64,000 bases of DNA from Rhypophila decipiens (taxonomy: Eukaryota; Ascomycota; Sordariomycetes; Sordariales; Naviculisporaceae): NCBI GenBank assembly GCA_033297075.1, contig MU858055.1:1-64000 (forward strand). The letters are read 5' to 3'. This document shows, piece by piece, positions 1 through 10,746 of the stretch. The notes under the pieces were generated by a model, which worked only from the letters and a program-made list of their open reading frames with translations, did no database searches and had not been told where the DNA came from. The position numbers and the translations under genes were made by a program. The stretch's first letter is position 1, and each line of letters begins with the position of its first letter.

Positions 1-638
1 ACATACCATTTACTTGATTGGATCTTCCAATCAAGTCTAGTTGCTCTTTTGGGCTATGTTACGTAGTGGTGTGGTATGTCACGATCGTTACATATGTTAC
101 GTAGTGGTGTGGTATGTCACGATCGTTACAGTACTATAATAAGTTAAAAGCAGCCTTTTTCGGCCATTTTACCACTTTTCGCAGCTAACAGGCTTATAGT
201 TACATGTTGCCGGATGGGGTGCTCCCTCCATGGTCCCTGCTGTATGGACGCAATACACAATTCGAAGTCTTCAACAATCCGCTTCCAGGTTGTAGTTTCA
301 CAGATTGCTTGTCTTACACGCGGCAGGCCAGGCGTTCTTTATGCATCTTGTTACTCAAGGCTGAATGTTGGTAGATGTCAGCTAATTATATCACCACGAC
401 TGCGTTGATTCTGTCAAGTTAAACATCCCGAATGACTTGAAGACAAGTGGACACTTGGTTGCGCATTCAGGTCTTGAATCTTCTTTTCAACTCAGCGTAC
501 TAAATCCAACATCCATCATACAGACTGTAGCTTTTAGAACCCAAAGCTCCAGTCCATCCTTCTCTTCGCATCAAACGCAGTCCAATCAAGGCAGCGCAGA
601 GTCTCCCACCTGTGAACTTACACAACAGCAGTAATCCT
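1..638. other. Non-coding stretch with short repeats
   Basis: No open frame here resembles a known protein. The left edge holds an 11-bp perfect inverted repeat (12-22 against 26-36, three-base loop) and an exact 38-bp tandem duplication (55-92 and 93-130). The right part is the 3' flank of the minus-strand gene that ends at 639. It may be a decayed mobile element, but no coding trace or target duplication is visible. Confidence 0.5.
55..130. repeat. Exact 38-bp tandem duplication
   Basis: The unit at 55-92 is repeated base for base at 93-130. Each copy contains ggtatgt, whose reverse complement acatacc forms the first seven bases of the window, so the block also has weak inverted symmetry with its left edge. 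The lack of any mismatch suggests a recent duplication or a copy of a younger repeat. Confidence 0.85.
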
Positions 639-2872
639 CTACCGCTGACCCCGTCCTGTGGTACTCTTGTTCCGCGCCGTCTCGATAGTCTCCTTAAACT
701 CCCTCCACAGCCGGCTGATAACCTGTTGCTCAACCCACTTCTTAAGAATCTTGTCCACAAGCTTGTACTTCTTCCTCGGCTTCCACTTCAATCTCTCCTT
801 GAGCTTATCGGGTGTCATATACCCCTGGGTGTCGAGATTCGCGTCGACCCAGGTGTGGAGCGCAAACTTCCAGTGCAAGAGACTATGTGCAGTCTCAGCA
901 TTGCTATGGCAGACTGTACCGACCAGCCAAGCCTTAGAGAACGGCTCAATGATGTTGCCATCTTCGTCAATCCCTTCCTTTGCGTCTTCATTCGACTCGC
1001 CCTCGTCGTCTGAAGAAGACGCCGACGAGGGTGAAGATGAGGAAGAGGAAGACTCTCCCTTGGAGTCCACAGGCTCGAGAAACATGGGCGAGTTGAAGGA
1101 TTTGTAGTAAGGCGCACCGAGGAACTGCATCCGGAATTTGGCAGGATGTCCACTCCGTCCGCAAGCACCACAATTCTCCAGCCCAAACGTATTTTGCATG
1201 CCTCCGACCTCTTCATCCTTGTAGTACGGCCGTGCCCTTAAGGCCATGAAAAAGTCCGTCTTCCAGGCCGACGAGGCGAATTTGCTCTGCGCCAAACCGC
1301 GGACTTCGTCGTCCAGCTTCTGCCATCCCAGCCTATAGATCGGGTGCTGCTTCTCTGCAAACCCCGGGTTGACCTTGTTCTGTACGCACCATTCGATCAC
1401 GTCCCGGAAGTGCTCTTTCAGCGGTTTGTGTGAATGTTTCGTGAACTCGAGGGGGATTTCAGTCATGAGGTCGTCTGGGACACCGATCGCGCCGTCGTCA
1501 ACGACCCAGTCATCCTCAGAGCCTTCTTCATCTTCATCTCCGGAGCCGCGACCGCTGGCACTGCTGTTGGCATCGCTGTTGTCTGAGTCGCTATCACTGC
1601 TGATTTGCTTCTTCTTCTTCTTTGGGCGTTTGTTCTTGTCGGGCGAGCCCTCCGTCTTCGCCGCATGCGTAGGATCAAGCACGCCTTCGTCGTCGTCCTC
1701 GAACTCTTTTAGGGCCATGTTATCCGAATCGGAATCATACAAAGCCTTCTTGGGTGCTACCTCCTCGTCATCCTCTTCTTCCTCTTCCAAGTCTTCCTCA
1801 TTGATGATTTCACCAGCACGTTTTCGACGAAGCAGCTCGCGGGCCTTCTCTTTCTCCGTTCGAGGCTTTCTCCTAGCAGCCTGAGACGAGCGTGGAGCTG
1901 GTTGCTCGTCCTCCTCTCGGATAGAGCCCAAGTCACCACCGCGTCGGATAAGTCGTCGCCGCTTGGTAGGACTGGAAAGCTGTTGTGGTTCTTCGTCCTC
2001 CTCCTCGTCGCTGTCGTCCAGTACCACATTCCTCTTGGGCCGACTTGCCGAGACGGGAGTAGCTAGCGGTCCATCCTCACTGTCGCTGGACTCGTCGTTG
2101 ACTTGAACACGGATGCTCTTCCCCAGAGATCTCTTTTTCCTGGGCGATGTGAGAATCAAGTCATCGTCGCTGCTATCATCTCGCTTAACTCGTGAACATT
2201 TCCCTAGCATCCTCTTGGGTGGCGGTAAAGCAGGCAAGTCCTCTTCTTCCTCCTTCGCTGCTTCGTCAGAATCAGAGTCGTCCAAAACCGCGCGTTTCTT
2301 GAGAGGAGAACGACGGCGTCGAGTGCGATTGGCGGCGCTGCTACTCGGTCGAATTATATCGTCGTCACCGTCATCTTCATCACTTTCGTCGCTAACAACC
2401 TTGGTGGTCTTCTTTACGGGTTGCGGCTCTGCTTCTGATTCTGAAGACGACGAGTCAAGAACGACGACGCGCTGGTTGCTCTTTTTGGGCACCAGCGGAC
2501 TTGATCGGTTCTGCATACCCGAAAATGCTGTCGGTGCTGAGGAAGGAAGAGCATTATGATTTCGAGGAGAACTCCTCACGACCATGGTCGATGAGGGGCT
2601 TGATTGGGACGCATGGCCGTTACTTGTATCTGTCACAGCCTTCTTCTTTGGCGGGTTGATGGCTGCCCCTCTCACTCGTGATTTTCCTGATATAAAGCGT
2701 TAGCGGCGATTCTTTCATGTCGTGTGTAAGGATAGGTGTGAAGGTGCAATTTGGGTGCAGTTGATGGTGTGAACGATGCATGTGATAATCATCTCTGAGA
2801 CATCGCAAATGAAATGCACATACCCATTGTGGCTTCCAAGGTCTGCTGTTTGAGCAGCTTCTTCTTGGCCAT
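639..2872 (-). CDS. DUF4211 domain protein, acidic nuclear-type
   Basis: Two exons, 2872-2824 and 2686-639, join across a 137-bp intron (donor GTATGT, acceptor TCAG) to give 698 residues. The start MAKKKLLKQQTLEATMG is chosen because it is an ATG in good context that joins in phase. The longer exon alone has no upstream ATG. Residues 1-400 are disordered, with blocks of Ser/Asp/Glu and Lys/Arg patches that look like nuclear localisation signals and acidic CK2-type sites. Residues about 430-615 match the fungal DUF4211 family: the EWCVQNK and HPIYRLGWQKLDDEV blocks, then a CGACGRSGHPAKF segment whose two cysteines plus histidine could bind zinc. A Ser/Asp-rich insert splits the domain. A nuclear, chromatin or DNA-associated role is inferred from composition only; the molecular function of DUF4211 is not established. 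Confidence 0.85.
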
Positions 2873-3971
2873 GTTGACCTACTTCCGGAAGGTACAGTCG
2901 ACACTTTCAAGTTCCTGTCGCGGTTGGGAGATGAAGGTCTCACTAACCAGCTTGTAAAAGAATTTATTGTGGAGAATCGGTCTCGGAAGGCAAACCACTG
3001 CGTTTATACTGAAAAGAACAGCAACGTTTATAGATTTTCAATACCGCAACGAGAACAAAGATGAGTGAAATAGGTCAGGCAAAGATGCTGAGTTATTGCG
3101 ACACGAAACAGAACGTGTTGCGGGGAGGCGAAGGTCGCGAAGTCACGTGCGTACTGTACGACGGGACTGTATACGCCGATAATGGAAGGCGCTGTGGAAG
3201 ATACCGATGATACCAATTTCCAACATCCTCTTAAAGATCGAACAAGCAAAGAGGATAATATGCAGTGCAGATAACCTTTTCATCTCACTTCTATAAAGCC
3301 AAATTACATAAAGACGAACCATGGGGAGACGTGCCAAGTTAGTACGATACGGTAACCCCGCAAGAATTCACTCCTCATCACACTATAATCAAGCAGGGAA
3401 TTTGGCCAAAGGGTAACTAACAATAAACTCTCGTCGTCCACGGTTTATTTAACCATGTCTAGTACGATATTCCATACCAGTAGCTTCTATGCTAGGTGGA
3501 TACATGAACGAGGAGTAAAAAGCCCAGCCAACACCCTTCTCTCCTGGTATCAACAGCCATGGATAACATTATTTCCCCCGTCCCAAACAATACATTATCA
3601 ACATTAATTTCCTTCCCAGTAGATCTCGCTCCCTGTACTTGCTCGAATTACTTCAATCCATGAAAGAAAGTAGAGAGTTAAAGGAAACCGATGCCTGTTG
3701 GTGAGAGACAAGTCAAAAAAACAAGACCGGGTTGCCCCGTGAAACCGCAAAAGCGAATTCAACTGTATGATCCTTTGGTTGCATACAGAATTAAGTTATA
3801 CAAACCGCCAATCAATAATGCCGAAACTAGAACTTTCAGTTTGCTTTATACACGCACACGCAACCGGCCCCAACACTCCGGCAAAACAAGCGCTCACTCC
3901 CCGCCATTTAACATTCGCCAAAAACGCCAGACCCCAAAGACGTGCAAGCAAGAAGAGAAGTACGCCGAGGC
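2873..3971. other. Intergenic: DUF4211 gene promoter and LCB2 3' flank
   Basis: About 1.1 kb with only short shadow frames. It should hold the 5' leader of the minus-strand DUF4211 gene and the 3' untranslated region of LCB2. I see no RNA gene or repeat. Confidence 0.6.
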
Positions 3972-5945
3972 TTATCTGAGTTTTACTTTGGCATCCTTGA
4001 CACCATTGGCAATCACATCCGCAAGCTTCCACCTCGGGGGCTTGATGACGCCCTCTAGGCCGTTTGCCTTGCGCCACTCCTTCTCGGTCTCGGGTGTAAT
4101 TCCAGCTGGGAGGGGCTCCGCACCGCCGGCAATACCAGTGGAGTACTTGATCTGGAGGATGTCGCCAACTTCATCGCAAGCTGCGAGGATGCGATCCAAG
4201 TCGTCCTTGTTGTGGGCCGCAGAGATGCAGAACCGGGCACGTGAGCTGATGAGGGGGGTGGCGGGATAGCCAACGACAACGACCGAGATCTTGCGCTTGA
4301 GCATTTCATGGCTGAAAGCAGGCATCTTTCCGGGGTGATACAGGACAACGGGGATGATAGGGGAGTCGTCGTGGCCGTACACAATGTATCCAAGACGTTT
4401 GAGTCCAAGCCGAAGGTAGCGGGAGTTGAAGGCGATACGTTGCAGACGCTCCTCGCCTTGGCCGGGCACGAGCTCGCCCGTGATGATTCGAAGAGCCGCC
4501 AGGATTTGCATCAAGACAGCTGGAGATGGTGACTCGCCGAGAAGTGTGGCAGCGTTGGTGGCCTTTAGTTTGTCAATAATGTGCTTGTCTGCAGCGACAT
4601 AGCCACCATTGGCGCCAAACGATTTCGTCAAGGTTCCCATCAAGATATCCACTTCTGAGGGATCAACGCCAAAGTAATCGCAGACACCGCGGCCATTAGG
4701 TCCAACAGCTCCGATACTGTGAGCCTCGTCAATGTACAAGAAGAACTTGTACTTTCTCTTCAGTCCAAGCACACCAGGTAGGTTGAGCATGGTTCCCTCC
4801 ATCGAGTACAGGCCTTCAACAGCAACCAGAATCTTCTTCCATGGGCGGTGGGTACGCGGTTGGCCTTGAGAGATGGCCTCGCGTAATTTCTTCTCTAGGT
4901 CGTCCATGTCATTGTGCTTGAATGATCTGATGACAGCTCCCGAGAGACGAGCGCCGATACGGATGGAGGAGTGATTGAGTTCGTCGGACAAGATAAGGCA
5001 TCCTTTTGAGACAAGAGCAGGGAAAGAACCGGCATTGGTGACGAATCCCATGGAGAACACCATGGCAGCGGGCTTGCCAACAAATTGGGCAACCTCGCGC
5101 TCAACTTCCAAAGCTAGGTCGGTGGTTCCAGTGTCGGCGCGGGGACTAGCGCTGCTAAGGCCATACTTCCGCACACATTCCTCGACAGCATCTGCACAGG
5201 GGCCGTCGGATTGGGCAAACCCCAGGTAGTTGTATGAGCTGACGTTGAGGGTCTCGGTCGTGGTGCCAGGATACTGGTAGGTGCGGTTGAAATCATCGGA
5301 CTTGCGGTCAAGAAGGGTGATGTAACGACCAGGGACACCCGTAGTAGGTCTGGCGAAGCAGTCGTCGAGGCGCATCTTGAGTCTTCTGACATAGAAGCTG
5401 TCAAAGTCGTCGTTGAGAGCAGCATAACCATTGGCGGCCTTGAGCGACTGGTAATGCTTCTTGTTTCCAAACCGCTTGCCGAAGAAATCCCGAGTGTGGC
5501 CAACGGCAATTAGGATCAGGTAGCTCAAGTAGGTCGTAAGGACGTAGAACAAGGCGGGCTCATCTTCGATCGGCGCTTCGAACACTTCGCCCCGGTGAGC
5601 GCTGATGTGGCGGTGTGCTGGGCTCAAAAGAGGACCAAACTGGGCCTCGGCGCGCTTGCGTTTCTCTTCTTCGGCGGCAGAGGGCGGTTTGAAGAGAGTC
5701 GTAGGCGCTTCATCGCCATTTAGCTCTCCCGTGGCCGTGGAAAGCGATATGGTCGGGAGGGAGACAACCGAGGGCGAAACTCCCTGAAGCAGAGTCTGTT
5801 GAGTGGCAGAGTGGTCCTTGTGCCTCGGATTGGAGAAGAATTGGGTGAGACGATTCGCCTTGGACTGAGAAGGCCGTCGCTCGCCTGTCTTCTCAGACTG
5901 CGGCATGGTGGAGGTTGAAAAGGGATTGGTTAACTTCCGGGGCAT
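3972..5945 (-). CDS. LCB2: Serine palmitoyltransferase subunit 2
   Basis: An uninterrupted 657-residue frame beginning MPRKLTNPFSTS. Upstream in-frame codons lack an ATG and run into a probable leader intron, so this ATG is preferred; MPQSEKTGERR, 13 codons on, is an alternative. It condenses serine with palmitoyl-CoA, using PLP, in the endoplasmic reticulum: the first step of sphingolipid synthesis, acting as a heterodimer with LCB1. Evidence is the alpha-oxoamine synthase fold: a hydrophobic membrane-anchor segment at about 131-150 (TTYLSYLILIAVGH), the SYNYLGFA block, YIDEAHSIGAVGPNGRG, and the PLP-lysine motif GTLTKSFGANGG with the lysine at residue 441. The long N-terminal extension before the anchor is usual in fungi. 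Everything needed for catalysis looks intact. Confidence 0.97.
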   Translation of the reverse strand: MPRKLTNPFSTSTMPQSEKTGERRPSQSKANRLTQFFSNPRHKDHSATQQTLLQGVSPSVVSLPTISLSTATGELNGDEAPTTLFKPPSAAEEEKRKRAEAQFGPLLSPAHRHISAHRGEVFEAPIEDEPALFYVLTTYLSYLILIAVGHTRDFFGKRFGNKKHYQSLKAANGYAALNDDFDSFYVRRLKMRLDDCFARPTTGVPGRYITLLDRKSDDFNRTYQYPGTTTETLNVSSYNYLGFAQSDGPCADAVEECVRKYGLSSASPRADTGTTDLALEVEREVAQFVGKPAAMVFSMGFVTNAGSFPALVSKGCLILSDELNHSSIRIGARLSGAVIRSFKHNDMDDLEKKLREAISQGQPRTHRPWKKILVAVEGLYSMEGTMLNLPGVLGLKRKYKFFLYIDEAHSIGAVGPNGRGVCDYFGVDPSEVDILMGTLTKSFGANGGYVAADKHIIDKLKATNAATLLGESPSPAVLMQILAALRIITGELVPGQGEERLQRIAFNSRYLRLGLKRLGYIVYGHDDSPIIPVVLYHPGKMPAFSHEMLKRKISVVVVGYPATPLISSRARFCISAAHNKDDLDRILAACDEVGDILQIKYSTGIAGGAEPLPAGITPETEKEWRKANGLEGVIKPPRWKLADVIANGVKDAKVKLR

Positions 5946-7742
5946 GTCGTGAGAGGATGTTGTCGCAGCTAAGAATCTATAGAAACGGCGGAAAGATCGA
6001 TAACGGATACACCGGGTGCCAATTGATGCTGCAAGACAAGGAGTAGGAGTCAGCAATAAGGTCTCGAAGTACACTGCCGTGCATAGAGTGGTTAGGGTGT
6101 TGGTTCGAAATAAGGGTCCACGGCGCAGAGACCGTCAGACACCAAATTAACCCGTAATAACGCCCGGAAACAGCGGATCGAATCGTTCAAACGGTCAAAA
6201 GTGAGATCAAGACTTACGGGTATCTTTGCAATTACTTCGACAGGAAACAAAGGAGGAGTCGCAAAACTGGCCGTGTATGCGCCCAATCGGTGCCGGGCTG
6301 TGAATGGGTGTTTTTTCGACTTTCCGTACGCAGGAGTTGACGAGAGCGACGTTCGAAAAGAAGAGGCGCGCAGTGTGCGATTGACCGGGAGTCTCGGGAC
6401 GCTCGGGAAGGTACGAGTGTGCTTATTAACTGCAAAGCCACCCCTCGTCGCTCTCCTCCTTTGCACGTAGCTAGGGGTTGCGTCAAAAATGCGGGCGCCG
6501 ACGCAGAGATAGTAAATCGATAGCAAAACCACAGGAGAGAAATTAGAGGAGGAAGTAGAAAGTTGAACGATAACGTCCCAAGGAGCTCAGAGAGCAGAAA
6601 GGGGAAGTGTGGGCCCGTGGGGACGGTTTCGTGCATGAGCTAGCATCTATCCGTAATTTAACGAAAAACTTGACCCTGTCGGATACCATCTCCTGATGGG
6701 AAGCTCCAGTCACAGTGTCAGGCTGCCCGATTGACAGGAGTTTCTCGTGGGTTGAACCCTGCAAGACGCGGAAGGATGGTTCGTTCGAACAGTGGCAAGC
6801 AACACCATCAATCAGAGACCATTTCGCGGGCTGTCGGGGACTCGGGGTCACGAATACGCAGAGCCTTCATCCACAACTAACCCGTACGGTCATCCCGAAA
6901 TGAGACTTGGGTTTCACCAAGTCCAGACTTTCCAAAGGAATCGGTGCGGTATCCCAATTCCGAGGCGGGCTTTAGGAGAGCAGGAGACCTCCCGGTACAG
7001 TGTGCAGAAGACGGCAGTGCACTGTACGGAGAAGGGTCGAGATCACGGGACATCCCATCGGCGATCGGTACCTGCATATGCTAAAGAACCGGTCAAACTG
7101 TGATTTGGAGAATTGTTCAATAATAAACCAGATTTACCTTGGCCAAACTTGACATAAATATCCGTACTGTGGTACTTATTCTAAATGCACCTTGCCTGCT
7201 TATGTTGTCTCGAATTCGAGCTGCACCAGAGAGAAGACTGAATACAAAACGGCCCTTGTCTGTCGGGGTTATAAGCACCCGACAAAGCTTGAAAGAAACT
7301 ACTACCGGTAGTTGCACGCTTTCAAAGTCTTCAACGTCTACGGGCTCTTCCCCACCGGAAACTCTCATGAGGGATTCGGGGAGAAGGACGCAGACGGAAT
7401 ACAGAACATCTCCATTCCACGATATTTTTTGCCTGTTTCGGGGTCTTACAAGTTGTCGCCTCCCACGTAGTTAACCTCGGGCAGACTCCTTTTCCGGGGC
7501 TGCTGCTTTTTTCTCTTGTCAAGCGACTCCATATATCAACTTCATGCTCTGAGGGTTTCCACCCAACAACTGCTGGTGCCTGTGGATTCCTCCGATCTCG
7601 TTCCACTCGGCTTCCCGGTATTCACGCCGCAAGTCCTCGCAGTCATCTGTTCGTTCCTATCATACCCAATTGTCGCTTTCCTTTCCTCATAGCAAATCCT
7701 CGAAAAGGAAAAAAGGGTTCGTTCTCGGCCAGAAAGACCAAG
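5946..7742. promoter_or_regulatory. Divergent intergenic region, LCB2 / acetoacetyl-CoA synthetase
   Basis: About 1.8 kb between the two start codons, so it must hold both promoters and leaders. LCB2's leader intron takes up 6029-6217. The remaining open frames on either strand are short and unrecognisable. A pyrimidine-rich stretch lies just ahead of the plus-strand ATG, as is common at fungal transcription starts. No specific operator can be named from sequence alone. Confidence 0.55.
6029..6217 (-). other. Probable 5' UTR intron of LCB2
   Basis: On the minus strand a strong donor (GTAAGT at 6217-6212) is followed by a strong 3' end: branch-like GCTGAC, a pyrimidine run and TTGCAG ending at 6029. 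The 189-bp span lies wholly upstream of the LCB2 ATG at 5945. Removing it would also remove the in-frame upstream reading that makes the open frame look longer than the protein. Confidence 0.6.
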
Positions 7743-10112
7743 ATGACTCGGACTCAACTCTGGACACATGGCTCCCCGCAGTCGACGCAGATGTGGAAGT
7801 TCCTGCAGCACGTAAACTCCAAGTTCAAGCTGGCACTGGATGACTACCCGTCGCTCTACAAGTGGTCGGTCGAGAATGTAGCCGAGTTCTGGGGCGAGGT
7901 CTGGCACTTTACCGGCATCAGGTCGTCCAAGCCATTTGATCAAGTGGGTGCCTCTCTTCCTGCATAATATCAACACCAAAACTGGTTCTGAATACATCAA
8001 GTGATGGAACAATACCTTACTTGGGACACCGGAAGCACCTAACAATGGCTTATTCTTCCTCTCGAATTCGTCATGCTCACCCGTAAGCACATGTTTAACA
8101 AAGTACTCATCAGGTCCTGGAGCCCGGTGCGGCCATGTACCCAAGGCCCGACTTCTTTGCTGGTGCCCGACTGAACTTTGCCGAGAACCTGTTGTTCCCT
8201 GCAAATGCCGAGGTCAACGAGACGGATATCGCCGTAATAACGGCCACAGAAGATGCACAGCATCTCTCCAAGATGACCTGGGCCGAGCTCAGAGACCAGG
8301 TCCGGAGATGCTCCCATGCCATGAGGGCAGCTGGTGTGAGGGAGAACAGCGTCGTGGCCGGGTTCGTGGCAAACCATGTGCAAGCTCTGGTGGCTCTGCT
8401 CAGCGCCGCATCCGTCGGGGCGATATGGACCGGTATCAGCCCTGACAATGGTGTCAGTGCCGTCTTGGACCGCCTGGTCCAGATCAGGCCTCAGGTCCTC
8501 TTTGCCGACAATGCCACGCTCTACAACGGCAAGGAATGGTCGGGCAAGGGCAAGATCCTCGAGATCGTCGATGAGCTGAAGCAGTGTGGCCTAGAGCTTG
8601 TTGTAATAATCAAGGGTTTGAAGCATGTGGACTCGGGTTTGGAAGATATCAGAGCCAAAGGCGTAAAGGCTGAGGACTATGACAGTTGGTTGAGCAGGTA
8701 TTGTCAGCCCATTTCCCTGCCTGCATCACCAGATCCGTGCATTGCAAATACTAACATCCGGTCATCAACAGCTCGCCCGATGAGCCCATCGAGTTTGAGC
8801 AGCTGCCAGCTTCTCACCCTCTGTATGTCCTCTACAGCAGCGGCACCACTGGCCTACCAAAGGCCATTGTACATACAGCAGGTGGTACGCTTCTTCAACA
8901 CAAAAAGGAGCACTTTCTCCACTCGTCCATGTCGCCATCCTCCCGAATGCTCTACTTCACGACAACCTCGTGGATGATGCACCACTGGAGCGTATCTGCC
9001 CTGGCCTGCGGCACGTCATTGGTATTGTACTCTGGGTCCCCATTCAAGCCACACTCCTACCACTCGCTTCCCCGGCTCCTCTCAGAGCTCCGGGTCACTC
9101 ACTTTGGCACCTCGGCGGCCTACCTCACTGCCCTCGAGGCAAACGACATCAGGCCCATCGACGACCCCTCTCTGGACCTCTCGGCTCTCGAGGCCATCTA
9201 CTCGACCGCCTCTCCGCTGCCGCCGTCGACCTTCAACTTTGTCTATAAGGCCTTCCCGGCGCATATCAACCTGGCTTCCATCACGGGCGGCACCGACATC
9301 ATCTCACTATTCGGCGCACCTTGCCCTCTGCTCCCTGTCTACTCGGGCGAGATTCAGTGCGCGGGGCTGGGCATGGCCATTGGAGTGGTGGATTCGGCGT
9401 CTCCCCCCGAGCAGCCGGCACCCGTCGACCCAATCGGCAGCCCCGGCGACCTCGTGTGCACCAAGCCATTCCCGTCGCAGCCGTTGACATTCTTTGGTCC
9501 CGGCGGTGATGCCAAGTACCAGGCCGCCTACTTTGAGCGGTTCCCGGGTCTCTGGCACCACGGTGACTTTGTAAGAATGGACCCTGCCACGGGCGGGCTC
9601 GTCATGCTCGGCAGGAGTGATGGTGTCTTGAAGCCGGCCGGAGTGAGGTTCGGAAGTGCAGAGATCTACAATGTTCTTACCAGGTTGTTTGCCAGCGAGG
9701 TGGAGGATGCCGTCTGTGTGGGGCGGAGGAGAGAGACGGACAGAGACGAGACCGTCTGCTTGTTTGTGGTCATGAATGAAGGCAAGGTATTCAGTGACGA
9801 CTTGAGGACGAGGATCAAAAATGCAATCAAGAAGGAGTTAAGTCCTAGGCACGTGCCCGGTGTGGTGGAGGAGTGCAAGGGAGGCATTCCCAAGACGGGG
9901 AACGGGAAGAAGTAAGTTGACTTCAGACTAAACCCGGTCGCTACCCACCCACAATATTAACCTCTAATGTTCTGCGAATTAGGATCGAAGTCGCTGTCAA
10001 ACAGATTCTCTCGGGCATGAACATCAAAACCAATGCGAGCGTGGCTAATCCCGGGGCACTCGACTGGTTCAGAGCTTGGGCCAGAACTCAAGAGCAGAAT
10101 CTCCCGAATTGA
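7743..10112 (+). CDS. Acetoacetyl-CoA synthetase
   Basis: Four exons (7743-7943, 8114-8697, 8772-9911, 9983-10112) give 684 residues. All junctions keep phase and use GTGGGT, GTATTG and GTAAGT donors with CAG or TAG acceptors. The enzyme is an ANL-superfamily adenylate-forming ligase that activates acetoacetate with ATP and CoA in the cytosol, feeding acetoacetyl units to sterol or lipid synthesis or salvaging them from leucine and ketone breakdown. The N terminus has the AACS-type WKF...YKWSVENVAEFW block. The nucleotide loop YSSGTTGLPKAIVH sits at the start of exon 3, followed by TTTSWMMHHW, ASITGGTDI and the C-terminal hinge HHGDFVRMD. The C terminus GKKIEVAVKQILSG carries the conserved catalytic lysine region and is split by the last intron, so a single-exon model would lose it. 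Length matches the family. Confidence 0.95.
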
Positions 10113-10746
10113 CTTGGGCATTGTACCTGATTTAAAAGTTTGCAGGACTTACCGACCTCATTCTCGGTAACACTTTCAATTTTTGAAAGTATCATGAGCT
10201 ACCCGACGGGGGCTGGAGGCGAAATGCCAGAGTCTGCACGTCTGAGTTAGCCGACAATAGCAACGACATTTTCAGATCCATCCCAAGTTGGTACAGTAGC
10301 AAGGACACGTTCAATTTCATCTGATCCCAAGTTGGTACAATAGCCTCCGCTAAGTGAGGGGTTTGGCTGTGGAATTCTCACATCTGGAAGGTGCGAGGAG
10401 AGTAACTTTTGCACAATGCAAGCCACACATACGCCTAGGGTATTGTTGACTGAACTCTAATCATCACACCCTGGGTCTACGTGAAAAACCTAACTGCAAT
10501 TTAATGACGGTCCCATTTCCATCCGACCTTTTAAACAATAGTCCCCTGCCCCTCTTGTCTGCACAATAGGTAGCCCATTTTCTGGACGCCGGCCCACTGC
10601 CGACACCTCTCTATCCATATCCCCTTACCATTTCCCTTTCCTTTCCCTTTCTCTTTCTACACAGCCGTCTTCTTTTCTCACAGACATAGTCGGCACCGAA
10701 CCTTCGACCTTCAATCGATTTCTCTCTCACAGCAGGAACTGAAACC
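10113..10746. other. Intergenic with CT-rich leader
   Basis: The 3' flank of the acetoacetyl-CoA synthetase gene, then the promoter of the next gene. A strongly pyrimidine-rich tract (about 10600-10690) precedes the ATG at 10747, which is typical of a fungal core promoter or leader. No coding frame of note. Confidence 0.55.

Noticed and set aside
6092..6636. Overlapping minus-strand frames ahead of LCB2
   Set aside because: They lie across the leader intron and promoter and have no protein features.
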